From Bradysia coprophila (Eukaryota > Arthropoda > Insecta > Diptera > Sciaridae): a DNA stretch of 64,000 bases. The position numbers and the translations under genes were made by a program. Positions 1 through 10,800 of this stretch are shown in pieces; position 1 is the first letter of the stretch; every line of letters starts with the position of its first letter. The notes below the pieces were generated by a model. The model was not told the origin of the DNA, did no database searches, and saw nothing but the letters and a program-made list of their open reading frames with translations. The DNA is taken from contig NW_023504022.1 in NCBI RefSeq assembly GCF_014529535.1, positions 678,986 through 742,985 of the forward strand, read 5' to 3'.

Positions 1-314
1 GACCAACTTAAAGGGTCGGTTACAATGACATCGAATCACTTCACGTTTTGGGGTTATGCTATACGAATGCTGGACGGTATGAAATTCACTGAAAATTTAA
101 CAACCGGAAAACCGAACCAGAGCCATGTTTGTCAACATTGGATTTCATCATTAAAAGGCTTACGATGCATTTCCAAACATTTGTTAGAATTGGGGGTGGA
201 GTCTATTGGACTGCGACGTCTAAACCAGGATGGTCTGGAAAATCATTTTTTTTAAATTCGTAACAATTGCGGCTCAAATCCCCGGCCGAACACAAGAGAT
301 TTCCGAAATGCATA

Positions 315-524
315 TGTGGGAACCGAGTAGTTGGCACAGGTCAATTAACTATTCGAATGCAGATATCCTTTTGTTAACTAGAACAGTTGTTGACATGAGA
401 GAGTATGATTGTTAATCAGTTTCAGGCGAACCGTAGATGAAGAAAGATTTAAATAAAATTTGATTCGTTTACGTTGAGAAAAGTCGGATGTTTTATTAGG
501 CTACGGCCTTGCCTGATCCTATAT
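315..524 (+). repeat. 5' LTR of the TRIM element
   Basis: Starts TGTGGGAACCGAG and ends GATCCTATAT. It has the same sequence and length as the repeat at 1539-1748, and contains a TAAATAAAATTT polyadenylation-like stretch near 450. Confidence 0.8.
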
Positions 525-688
525 GGAGGCTCAACCGCTTTTGGACCTTTAAGGGATGTAAATTGTGAGAAAAATTAAAAGACAATTGAGAAAATCCATT
601 TAAAGTTTGCAAAGTGAATTGTGTAAAGACGATTTTGAACAATAGAAAACCGAAAGTAAATGAAAAGAAGCACGTGGAGAAAAGAATC

Positions 689-1010
689 ACAAAGAGTCCG
701 GGTGAATGCTGAGTAGATTTATGCCGAACAAATCGCAAAGAGTCCGGGTGAATGCTGAGTGGATTTACGCCAAACTAATCGCGAAGAGCCTGGGTGAATG
801 CTGAGTGGATTTACGCCGAACAAATCGCAAAGAGTCCGGGTGAATGCTGAGTGGATTTACGCCGAACAAATCGCAAAGAGTCCGGGTGAATGCTGAGTGA
901 ATTTACGCCGAACAAATCGCAAAGAGTCCGGGTGAATGCTGAGTGGATTTACGCCGAACAAATCGCAAAGAGTCCGGGTGAATGCTGAGTGAATTTACGC
1001 CGAACAAATC
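689..1010 (+). repeat. 46-bp tandem repeat, seven units, inside the TRIM
   Basis: Unit starts fall at 689, 735, 781, 827, 873, 919 and 965, each carrying AAAGAGTCCGGGTGAATGC or a near variant and ending in GAACAAATC. Forty-six is not a multiple of three, so the array is not a repeat protein. It makes up about a third of the internal region. Confidence 0.9.
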
Positions 1011-1538
1011 GAAATGAAGATAACAAACAACTGCTAAGAAGTAAAGAATGAGATGGGACGAAAAGAAGCTGGAAAGAAAACGAACACGCAACGCGACGAA
1101 AAAGTAATTTTAAAGTTGGCATACGAACTTTAAAAGTTCCAGAAACATCGAATCGACAGCACCGTGGTGTATACAATTCGAAACAATAAGCAGGTCGGCG
1201 AGACAACAACAAAAAACAGATCGAACAGTGACTTGCAGTACAATTGTCGCTAATATGTTGAACTTCGATTTGGTTGGTAAATCGGAATCGTGCGGCAAGG
1301 CTGGTTGTATAATTTTCGGATCATACGATGCGACGACTTGGATAATTTTGAGTTTCGAATATACGAGGAATGTGGACGATTTTGATGTGAACATGAAACG
1401 TTGCAATGGCGATGAATATGGCAAAAGTGTTTGGATTTATCATTCGTTACATTTGTGAATTTACCATTCGTTATATTTGTAAAGAGGGCTGTGTGGTTGA
1501 ACACATTTGAGGTCAAATGTTTTGTTAAGAGGGGGTTG

Positions 1539-1748
1539 TGTGGGAACCGAGTAGTTGGCACAGGTCAATTAACTATTCGAATGCAGATATCCTTTTGTTA
1601 ACTAGAACAGTTGTTGACATGAGAGAGTATGATTGTTAATCAGTTTCAGGCGAACCGTAGATGAAGAAAGATTTAAATAAAATTTGATTCGTTTACGTTG
1701 AGAAAAGTCGGATGTTTTATTAGGCTACGGCCTTGCCTGATCCTATAT
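1539..1748 (+). repeat. 3' LTR of the TRIM element
   Basis: Direct copy of 315-524, preceded by the purine tract AAGAGGGGG. The host frame (transposase pseudogene) resumes immediately after it. Confidence 0.8.
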
Positions 1749-2523
1749 ACGACGTCCATCGTGAATAGTCAATTATCCGTCAGTCATTCCGCCAATGCAA
1801 ACTGTGAAGCTGATAACGATCAGTATATGATACAAAGTTTACAAACGCTTTTTTTGCAATCATCAGACGGCCACACAAAAAGTAAAAAATCAACTGACGA
1901 TACGAAATCCGAGACAGCAAATAAAACGCAATCTACCGTCGTCTCCTTTCCCGAAGACGAGGCTTTGAATTGCATTTCTGGAAAAGTTTGTAAGCAAATT
2001 TTACAACGAATCAAATGTGATTGTTGCACCACCACTGTCATCGTAACCACCGCTAAAAAAGGAAAACTTCTTCAACATGACATAATGCGCAAACAGTCTA
2101 CATGTCCGGATGAGAAAATACTGCCGAAAGTTGGTTTTATTAATGGTATCAAAACTATAGTCTCAAAAGTTCAAGATAAACTACCAGTTTTGTGTGCCGA
2201 AACAGATCTTACGCAGAAGTTGCTTTCAGGTATTTTATGTCTTAGGCTAATGTTTGTTAATGGCAAATTACTATACTATCCAGATGAATCAAAGTACCGG
2301 GATCCAAACTATTATTTTGTCTGTCCCATAAATTCTACAATTTTATTTATTGTTCTTCAAATTCCTAAATTAATAGTTTGCGGGTTCAACTTAAATTTGA
2401 GATTTTGTCTAGATATTTCTCCTGTAATTTCATTTCTTTTATTATAATTTAGGGTTGTCATTGAATAATGATGAAATGTTCGGTTGTGATCTTCATTCGA
2501 GTCAATTTGTCACTGAAATGAAA

Positions 2524-4232
2524 ACGAGCCGTCAGAACAGTCGGAGCGTTTGCTGCGACTGAGCCCCGTACAAACCCGTACATCTATTGCGCACGTGACC
2601 CTACTTCGTCCGTCGCCCTACTCTTACCGTAAGCCTATTGCGCCCGTAAACGTCGTAAAATTCTTATGTAATGTGTACGTCTTATCAATTACGAAGCCCC
2701 GTACGACGTTCCTTTCAAAAGTAACACAAACTACACTTCCCACTGATCAGTGATTTTGGAATTATCATTTTCACCTATTTATATTGATTTTACAAAAATC
2801 CAAAATGGCGGCCGACGGCCATTTTGTTAGGAGGTGGAAAGTACAACGGCTGCTTTACATTCGTTAGTACCTTTCAAACAAAAAAAAATTCATGAAATTC
2901 GGTTAAATTTTACTCGAGATATTAACAAACGAGCCATCAGAACAGTCGGAGAGTTTGCTGCGACTGAGCCCCGTACAAACCCGTATATCTATTGCGTACG
3001 TGACCCTAGTGCGTCTGTCACCCTACTTTGACCGTAAGCCTATTGCGCCGGTTAATGTAGTTAAAGTAAAATTATTATGTAATATGTACATCTTACAAAT
3101 TGCGCATAGCGCAATTACGAAGCCCCGTATAGTACGACGTTCCTTTCAAATGAAACAAAAATTTCAAATCGCCCTAAAATTTAATTTTTTTGAAGGGCCT
3201 AGTATCGGCCTCAGTCCGAGGACCCAAATTTAAAATTTTTTTCAACTACATTCTATTCGGCCTTTGATTACCTCCCAAATGAAATAAAAATTACGAAAAA
3301 CGGATGAAATTTGCTCGAGTTATATGTAAAATACACATAGGGCCCTAGTAGTGGCCTTAGTCCAAGGACCCAAATTTAATTTTTTTTCAACAACATTTTA
3401 TTCGGCCTTTGATTACCTTCCAAATGAAACACAAATTACGAAAAACGGATGAAATTTGCTCGAGTTATATGTAAAATACACATAGGGCCCTAGTATCGGC
3501 CTCAGTCCGAGGACCCAAATTTAATTTTTTTTCAACAACATTCTATTCGGCCTTTGATTACCTTCCAAATGAAACAAAAATTACGAAAAACGGATGAAAT
3601 TTACTCGAGTTATATGTGAAATACACATAGGGCCCTAGTAGCGGCCTTAGGCCAAGGACCCAAATTTAATTTTTGTTTCAACAACATTCTATTCGGCATT
3701 GGATTACCTTCCAAATGAAACAAAAATTACGAAAAACGAATGAAATTTACTCGAGTTCTATGTAAAATACACATAGGGCCCTAGTAGCATTTCACTTCTA
3801 AGGCCCTAACTCACGGTCCACTCACCCGATTTAAAAAAACTTTTTTTCCCTTTATTGGTATTGACAATACCTACCATTTGCCGTGTCATTTACATTTCCA
3901 TCGTTTATTTTGCCATAAATATCACCAAAAGACCTTAAATCACTTAGGTGGCCCTAACTCACGAAGGGCCGACCCGAATATGCCCATCTTCGAACTTAGC
4001 CTCACTATTTCGACTATCTTTCAGGGAAAAAAAAATTTTTTGAAATCGGATTTGATTTACTCAAGATATCGACGTGACAGACGGGCAGACAGACAGACAA
4101 AATTTTTATTGCGGATTCGTTATCTATGAACATAGGCAAACACTTTGCCCTTACCGTCTGCTTCGAATTCCATCAATTACACACGGCATCGTAATCCTAT
4201 AAGCCCCTTCGTACTTCGTACGGGGCTAAAAA
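2524..4232 (+). mobile_element. Dispersed repeat family A, right-hand terminus at 4232
   Basis: No gene. The block is a patchwork of modules found repeatedly in this window: a GAACAGTCGGAGCGTTTGCT segment, a hairpin around 2800-2828 (AAAATGGCGGCC / GGCCATTTT), four 145-bp tandem units, a CAGACGGACAGAC-type tract, and a terminal sequence ending GTACTTCGTACGGGGCTAAAAA. The terminus is itself an imperfect hairpin (AGCCCC...GGGGCT). Compare 16828-20625 and 21707-24391, where the same terminus occurs at both ends in inverted orientation. The left terminus is missing here. Confidence 0.7.
3170..3795 (+). repeat. 145-bp tandem array within family A
   Basis: The landmark CTCGAG in ATGAAATTTACTCGAGTT recurs at 3314, 3459, 3604 and 3750, a period of 145-146 bp. 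Each unit also carries CATAGGGCCCTAGTA and TTCTATTCGGCCTTTGATTA. The same unit forms a longer array at 22930-23955. Confidence 0.85.
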
Positions 4233-5262
4233 TTACTGCAAAATTTGTAATTGAGAGATTCCAACAGAAAGTCAATCAAATATTAAGCGGCAAAAGTACC
4301 GTAGCCACAAATGTCGTCGAGAAAAAAGCACTGGAATTTAGAACGAAGGGTAAGCACATTGGGAAATTTGTCCCACCGCAAAATAATGCTCAAAATTGAT
4401 CTTTGCCGAACAAATGCTCGGAAATGCGTTGAACCGTACTTTGATAATAATTTGTTTGTTGTGCTGAAAATAGCACTGGAATTTAGAAATCAAAATTTTT
4501 GCATTTAGGTTGTCATTCCGTTATACCAATACCCTCCCTAGCAACCAAACTACAATTATTAAGGTGGTAAATACGTTTATGAATCACTGCTACTTTGTTT
4601 GCTCGTGTTGTTGTTGTTGTTTTGAAGCCATATTAAAAATCAGCGTTTCTCAAACTTATTTTCCCCCCTAAAGCGATTTTTTGAGAGAGTTTGGATGCTA
4701 GAGAGAGTATTGGTTATACAGATTTTTGTATTGCTAAAAACTTTTGGATGTAAGAGGTCATGTCTTGACAACAATGTAAAACCGGAGAAATATTGTCAAA
4801 TTCTAATTTTAGTTGCAAAATTCGTCTCAATAAAAATTTGTTTTCTAAAACTTTTCTAGTTCGAAATGAAATAAAAATGTTTTTGAGTCAGCTAGCTCCG
4901 GCGATTTTGGAGAATTTTACGAGATTTGTTATTTCGTTTTACCCCAACTAGATCGCTTAATACGAGCCTAGCAAAAATTGATTTGGCACGTAAAACATAT
5001 CGAGGGTATTGAATACGCTCATGTAAATGTTCATTGAAATATAAGAATATGAAAATTAAAATCGAAAAAAATATTGAAGTCGTCCCGCCTTTTATTCAAA
5101 TTTTACTTCGATGATATTATGCTACAACTTCATGCAGGTACGTATTGCTGCTAATATGTAAAAAGAGAAGTTTGTTGTTATGTTACATTTGAGTAGCACA
5201 GCTATAAAAAATTATTGCATGTATAATGACATGTACTTTGATACCCGTGGGTGAGGGGTTAG
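4233..5262. other. Intergenic AT-rich stretch with one MITE
   Basis: Apart from the MITE at 4527-4712 I see no gene, RNA or repeat I can support. Short open frames around 4145-4508 run out of the family A terminus and look fortuitous. Confidence 0.5.
4527..4712 (+). mobile_element. 186-bp MITE with 7-bp target duplication GTTATAC
   Basis: Inverted termini CAATACCCTCCCTAGCA at the left and TGCTAGAGAGAGTATTG at the right. They are flanked by GTTATAC at 4520-4526 and again at 4713-4719. A relative lies in inverse orientation at 5426-5610. There is no coding capacity. Confidence 0.85.
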
Positions 5263-6645
5263 CAGGCCTCTCACTCTAATTCCGGACTCCTTATTCAGCT
5301 CAAAAATAAGGAGAAATAAGGAAAGTTTTAATTGAAATTAAGGAAAAATAAGGAGAAAAATACAATTGTTTCAACTTAAAATTTTCGCTATTTTACAAAT
5401 TTAACGAATTTGTCATGAACTGTAACAATACTCTCTCTAGCAACCAAACTCTCAGCTCTCTGTGTCAAATTCACACCTTATTTCTTTGTATTCTACAAAC
5501 ACTATTCTACATTTTGACTGACTACGCTGTAATCTAAATGTAAATTCCAAAGGCGACTGGATTCTTTCACCACCTTAATAAAAGCAGTTTGTTTGCTAGA
5601 GAGGGTATTGACTGTAAGTGTCTGTTCGAAAAGTACAAAATCGGTTTTTCATGTTTTTTGAAGTGTACCGAGTTTACTCGACTTCGGCCAACGAAAATTG
5701 ATATTTATCGAACCAAATAAGGTGTGTATGGTATCGTTCGAAAGTTTAGTAGTCTATAGACTAAAGATTGCAATCAATATTTGCACATACCAATTTGATT
5801 AGCAGAGGCTTTAGGTTCGAACTGTTTCACGGGGTGCACAATTTTTTTTTATATATTTCGTCCGACACCTTCTGAAGGGATCTTAACTGAATACGTTCAG
5901 CGGATTTTTATCTAAGAAATCCTGCTGAAAGCTTACTTGAGTTACTTATTGTAATGGAAAACTCAGTAGGCATTATGCTACTAAGCTTGCAATAGAACAA
6001 ACAGTCATGGGGTTTTATTTCCATATGATGCGATTGTCCACTTTTTTTTGTTATGGGTAAGTTACGCAGAACTCTTTTATTGCAAGCCTCCAATTTCGAT
6101 TGAAGATCGACCTTATTTTCGAATATAAGTTCCTAAGGTTAATCGGTACTAACCGGTGATCATAACCAACATTTGTGTCTCTTGCTTCAATTATATCAAA
6201 AAATAATAATTTTGCAACCCCTTTTTGAGGGAATGCCATTTACTTTGGCTTAGCCTCTATAAGTCCAAAAATAAGAAATTTAAAAAAAATGTGAAACAAT
6301 GTCTTTTAGAATTGAAAGGCGCATAAATGAGTCATTCCATTCCATTTTAAAAACCTTTGTCTTATAATTGATACTCGAGAAGTCCAGTAAATCAATCATA
6401 TTGGAATGACAATGCGCTACCACTTTACTTTTCTATTAGAGTTCTTTGTGTTAAATAATAAAAGTAATTTTAAAATCAATATTTGCCGCGCAGCGAATTT
6501 TTTTTTATTAATTTTTGATTTTCTGTCAGTAAAATTTGCGAAAAATAAGGAAAATAAGGATTTTTTTAAATCAAAATAAGGAGGAATAAGGAGGTTTTCA
6601 TACAAATAAGGAAAATCAAGGAAATAAGGAGGTGTGAGAGGCCTG
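5263..6645 (+). mobile_element. Non-autonomous hAT-like element, 8-bp target duplication GGGGTTAG
   Basis: Inverted termini CAGGCCTCTCAC (5263) and GTGAGAGGCCTG (ending 6645) are bounded by GGGGTTAG at 5255-5262 and 6646-6653. An 8-bp duplication and CAG...CTG ends are typical of hAT transposons. Near both ends are clusters of AAATAAGGA words, probable subterminal transposase-binding repeats. No transposase frame is present; the 1.38 kb interior is AT-rich and holds a nested MITE at 5426-5610. Confidence 0.85.
5426..5610 (-). mobile_element. 185-bp MITE with 7-bp target duplication ACTGTAA, nested in the hAT element
   Basis: Ends CAATACTCTCTCTAGCA and TAGAGAGGGTATTG are flanked by ACTGTAA at 5419-5425 and 5611-5617. 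Its reverse complement aligns with the left part of the 4527-4712 element (shared TTATTAAGGTGGT), so both belong to one family in opposite orientation. Confidence 0.85.
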
Positions 6646-6653
6646 GGGGTTAG

Positions 6654-7504
6654 CCAAAGTTTGACCGTCATACATTTGTGTAGTGGAAAAGTGCGGAAAA
6701 GGGTGGAGGGGGTCTTAAATTACAGAAAAATCGCTGACGTTCTTTATGTTATTAGCCTCAAAATTGGTGGTCATTTGACCGTCGACATAAATCTTTGAAC
6801 CCATGGAATTGCCATACAAATTGACCGATTTGATTCCAATACTTTGAACGGAATGAAGAGCCCAGGTGAAAATGAGAAAATTCGGTCGTTTGAAAAACAG
6901 CCCAGCGAAATCGGACGCATTTTCTATTGGAAACTTTTATATGTACCTTTTACATGTAGAAATTGAAAGATTTAAGTGCCCATATTTCACCGCATGTGCA
7001 TCCAAACCCCATAAGACTTAGCAGACGCTGCCAACTTAACAATCCCAAAAGTACAGAAGGAATCCCAAAAAACAATCGTAAATCCTTTAAACCATCAAAT
7101 TTCTATAAAAGGAAAGTCGGTGGACCATGGCGGTGCGGTGCTGGAATTTTAGGAACCAACACATTGCCACATCAATAATCCCAAGATTCGAAAAGATAAG
7201 CCTCAGAAATTCTTCAAATTCTTTGCATTCTAGAACTGAGGGATGCTGAAATTTTGACTTGTTTAAGTAACGCGAGATGGAAAATCAACTCGGGGTCTGC
7301 TGTCATCGATAATACAAAAGAATCTGACAGCAGATCCCGAGATGTAACAATAGGTTGTCGTTTCTCCATCTCTATCACTTAAGAACTCTATTATGTGTAG
7401 CATCGCCACAGCTTTGGGGTTCCCCTTCGAGTCAATTGATAAAATTTTGTTGAGACCGCCTTCATGATCACTCATATGACATCTTCTTTCAAAACCTTGG
7501 GAAA
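6654..7504. other. Intergenic, with foldback fragment and minisatellite-like fragment
   Basis: About 6870-7020 resembles part of the 44532-45483 foldback (shared TTTGAAAAACAGCC and AAATCGGACGCATTTTC). About 7110-7200 resembles the 130-bp intron repeat at 8750-9260 (GTGGACCATG...GGAACCAAC). A hairpin is listed separately at 7289-7341. No gene is supported. Confidence 0.5.
7289..7341. repeat. 17-bp-stem inverted repeat upstream of the zinc-finger gene
   Basis: CTCGGGGTCTGCTGTCA at 7289-7305 pairs with TGACAGCAGATCCCGAG at 7325-7341, with one G:T mismatch and a loop of about 19 nt. It is outside the stretch shared with copy 2, which starts near 7505. A role is unknown. Confidence 0.7.
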
Positions 7505-7855
7505 TCCCTTTATTTATTTCAAATTTAAAAGCCATACAAAAGCGCCACCTTTCGTTCACCACTGGATTGTTACCGTACTCGCATCGGCGCATATTCAAAT
7601 TGAATCTGACATTAACAACTGTCAAAAAGACATAAAAACATCGCCGTTCTGTGAATAACAAAACATTTTCTTTCCGAATAATTTTGATGCCGTTTGTGTA
7701 GAAAAAACTAAAAATAAATGATAATCGACCGTACAGTGCAACGTTGTCAAAATATTTTGACCGAACAATTCAATTTCTTGCATTCGGACTGAATATCTGG
7801 ACAAATCTACGGTTTCTAAATTGGTGTGACCGAACGTTCATTTCAAAACAAACAA

Positions 7856-10800
7856 ATGGAAAGTTCCGTCAATCTGGAATCGTTCAACGTAGCCCAGCTA
7901 GACGTACAACAACCGCACAAAACTGACTACAGATACCAAAAAACATACGAAACATTCATCAAATGGAAGGAGTCGAATGGAATCTCATCGTTCGACGAGG
8001 ACATTCTGCTGACGTACTTCGACGAATCATCGAAAACGTTAAAATGTTCGTCTTTGTGGAGCATGTACTCGATGCTGAAGAAGACGCTTGGCCGTTACAA
8101 TAACGTCGACATATCAGCGTACAAGCGACTGCTCGCTTTCTTGAAGGAGAAATCGATTGCGTACGATCGCAAGAAGTGCAAAGTTTTCAGTGCCGAAGAA
8201 ATTAGTCGATTTTTAATGGAAGCTCCGGATGACGATTATTTGGCGATGAAGGTAAGCGGACGTCAGGTCCATAAATCCCGTCCTAATTTTTTGCCGAATT
8301 TTCGATCTCACCTTGTTAGATCTCTTGCATGTTTTTATACCTCCCCCACACGGAACGGGATTGATATACTCAAGGCAGATCGGGAAAAGACAATTTTAGA
8401 TGAGGGAGTGTCGACAACAGTACACTAACCGATGTCGCACATAACCGGAATTTTTCATTTACAAAAAATCAGACTCCTAGTAGAAACGGGTAAGGACAGC
8501 ATTTAACAAAGACTGGTGGTCACTATACGTTTTCCCTGCAAACCACTGCCAAGATCGAATTCCACTAATTGATGGATGAATAATCTGAGTTGTTGCTCAA
8601 CCGCAGGCAGATTTGAAAAGATTGTCAGATTCGCATGAGTTTTGCTCCCAGTACGTCCATAGTTTCCACTGGGTATGTCGCTCAGCGCACGACTGGCACA
8701 GTAAACAAATGGAGAACGTAACATATTGTAGACACGTAAAGATCACACAAACCCTACTGCCACCTCAATAATCTCAAAGTTCTAGCAGGGAACACAAAAT
8801 AATCTCAGAAATCTTTCAAATTCCTTGAATAATCGGTGAATTGGGTGGATCATGTGGTGTGATGGAATTTGGGGAACCAACCTACTACCACCTTGAAAAT
8901 CCCGAAAGTACAGAAGGGAACTCATAAAAACCTCAAACAAATCCTCTAAATCACTCGAATTCTAGAACTGGGAAGATGGTAGACCGAGTGGGTGCTGGAG
9001 CTGTATGAACCAACATTCTACCACCTCAAAACTCTCAAACGTTTCGAAGAAAACCAAAAAAACCTCACAAATCTTTGAAATTAATTAATACTTGGGTGGA
9101 TGGTGGACCATGCGGGGTGATGGATTTCGGAGAACTAATTTATGACTAACTTAAAAATCTCAAAAGTCCATAAGGGAACCCAAAAGAACTAGTAAATCCT
9201 TTCAATAGATAGGAGATAGGAGAAGTAGACCATGGGGAGGTGGAATCTTGAGCCCCAACACTATAATTCCAAAAGCTGAAAAAGTAAAAATCTATTCTTC
9301 TTCAGTAACATGCAAACAGTCTCTTAATCGTCTTAGTTCCCTACGACAAACCCAATAGCCTCGCTCATTGTTTGAGCCTACGACGACATTGTTTGACTAA
9401 ATTAATCGATTCCGTCCAATTCTAATTGCTCCCATTTCATTGCAGACAATGTTGGTATTCGGCGTGACTGGCGGATGCAGAGGCGAAGAATTAACAGCTG
9501 TAAAAATTGATTATTTGACGGATTACGGGACCGAAATTATCGTCAACATTCCAGAGCCGAGGAAGAACATCGCCAAATTATTCGTAATCAGCGGCGAGTA
9601 TGCGAAATTCGTGCGCAAATATATGCAGCTGCGACCAGCTAGAGTGACGACAGACCGATTTTTCCTGAAGTACAGTCAAGGAGAGTGTGAGAATCAAGTA
9701 ATCGGCAAAAACAAAATATCGATTGTACCGAAAGAAATAGCCAAGTTCCTTAACTTAGACGACTACAAATCGTACACCGGACACAGTTTTCAACCACCCA
9801 ATTTCGGTACCAAACGTCGTCGACGCCAGGCGAATGTTTTTAATTTGACGTCGTCAAATGCGTCGAAACTAGTGGCCGACAATAGTGCTAGCCTGGACAA
9901 CGTAGTCGTTAAATCCGAACGTGACGATCCGCCGAATGTTTCGGGCGGCATATTTTATGAGATAACGAAGCTAGACGAACACCAGAGTCACCGACCAATC
10001 ATACCTATGTTACAGGGAACGGTTGCTTTGATGAAACGGAAACCGCTTCTGTATACGGGAATGCAGACGAGTCGTTTTGTGCGTCTGCAAAAATTGGCCG
10101 AGGAATGGAACTTTCCCGAATTGAAATTGCTGCTGACACTGCGTAAGCTTCATTTGGATGAAGAGTTCGAAATCCTCGGCGATGCATTTGATTTGGACAA
10201 GTCAACGAGCGAACGATACTATCACGAGTCGAGACATACGGTGCTGGGGCTTGTTGACAGACTGGATACCACGACAACAAGCGCTCCCGATCCCACAACA
10301 AATTCTCACTTTGATGCAATATTCGAGCCCATCATCAAAATCGAGAAGTGTGACAGTCCGTTCATCTCGGATCCAATCGGAGTCGACGACTCCATGACAT
10401 TTGATGAGTTAGACGCCCTTGACGATTCCGCTGCCGAAATGAATGCCGATGACTATGACGACATTGACTTTGGTTTACCAACAGTGCCAAAGGAAGAGGA
10501 GAAGGGGTGGCTGTCTGATGACATACGGAAACGAACGGCCGAATGCAGCGTGTGCCATAAATTCTACGTGCCACGTCTGCTCAATTCACACATGGAGAGT
10601 GTCCACTTCAATCTTGCCAATTTGAATCGCACCATTTGCGGTCTGTGTTGGCAGGAATTCGCTACGGAAAGGCTGCTAAGAGCACACCAAAAAGAAGTGC
10701 ATCACGGTGGTAGCCACGGCTGTGATATTTGCGGAAAAGTATTCGCATCGAAGCGGTACCTCAGTGTGCATATATTGTCCAGGCACACTCAGCTGAAGAC

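Larger units (their letters stand above)
315..1748 (+). mobile_element. Small non-autonomous LTR retrotransposon (TRIM-like)
   Basis: Two 210-bp direct repeats (315-524 and 1539-1748) read identical by eye and bracket about 1 kb with no gag or pol reading frame. Just inside the left repeat is a TGGAGGCTCAACC stretch at the place of a primer binding site. A purine run (AAGAGGGGG, about 1527-1535) precedes the right repeat, as a polypurine tract would, so the element reads on the plus strand. Identical LTRs suggest a recent insertion by a trans-acting LTR retrotransposon. It sits inside a P-type transposase frame (GCA TAT before, TAT ACG after). The exact target duplication is ambiguous because both junctions are TAT-rich. 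Confidence 0.8.
1..2447 (+). pseudogene. P-element/THAP9-like transposase, C-terminal part, split by an LTR element
   Basis: Frame 1 is open from the window edge to an in-frame TAA at 253-255, then continues in the same frame to 315. It contains RRLNQDGLENHFF followed after the stop by IRNNCGSNP, which I recognise as the conserved late motif of P-element and THAP9 transposases (RRLNQD.LEN.F..IR). After the LTR element (315-1748) the protein resumes at 1749. It then contains EDEALNCISGKVCKQ...CDCC, the cysteine-bearing C-terminal segment of the same family. The family is a cut-and-paste DNA transposase with an N-terminal THAP zinc finger; that part would lie left of the window. The nonsense codon plus the insertion make this a dead copy. 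The 3' end of homology is vague beyond about 2240. It could be a domesticated THAP9 relative rather than a P element. Confidence 0.6.

Noticed and set aside
689..1010. Regularly spaced direct repeats that could suggest a CRISPR array
   Set aside because: Units are contiguous with no unique spacers, the setting is a eukaryotic LTR element, and no cas genes exist.
903..1212. Minus-strand open frames over the 46-bp repeats
   Set aside because: The repeat period is not a multiple of three and the translated text repeats only by overlap of the array; no known domain.
7263..7661. Minus ORF of 132 aa upstream of zinc-finger copy 1
   Set aside because: The stretch GGLNKILSIDSKGNPK...DGETTTYCYIS looks protein-like, but half of it overlaps the 5' flank shared with copy 2, where the frame is not kept, and I recognise no family.
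10005..10574. Overlapping frames on both strands inside exon 2 of the zinc-finger gene
   Set aside because: They are shadows of a long conserved coding frame; codon-level similarity to copy 2 follows the plus frame only.
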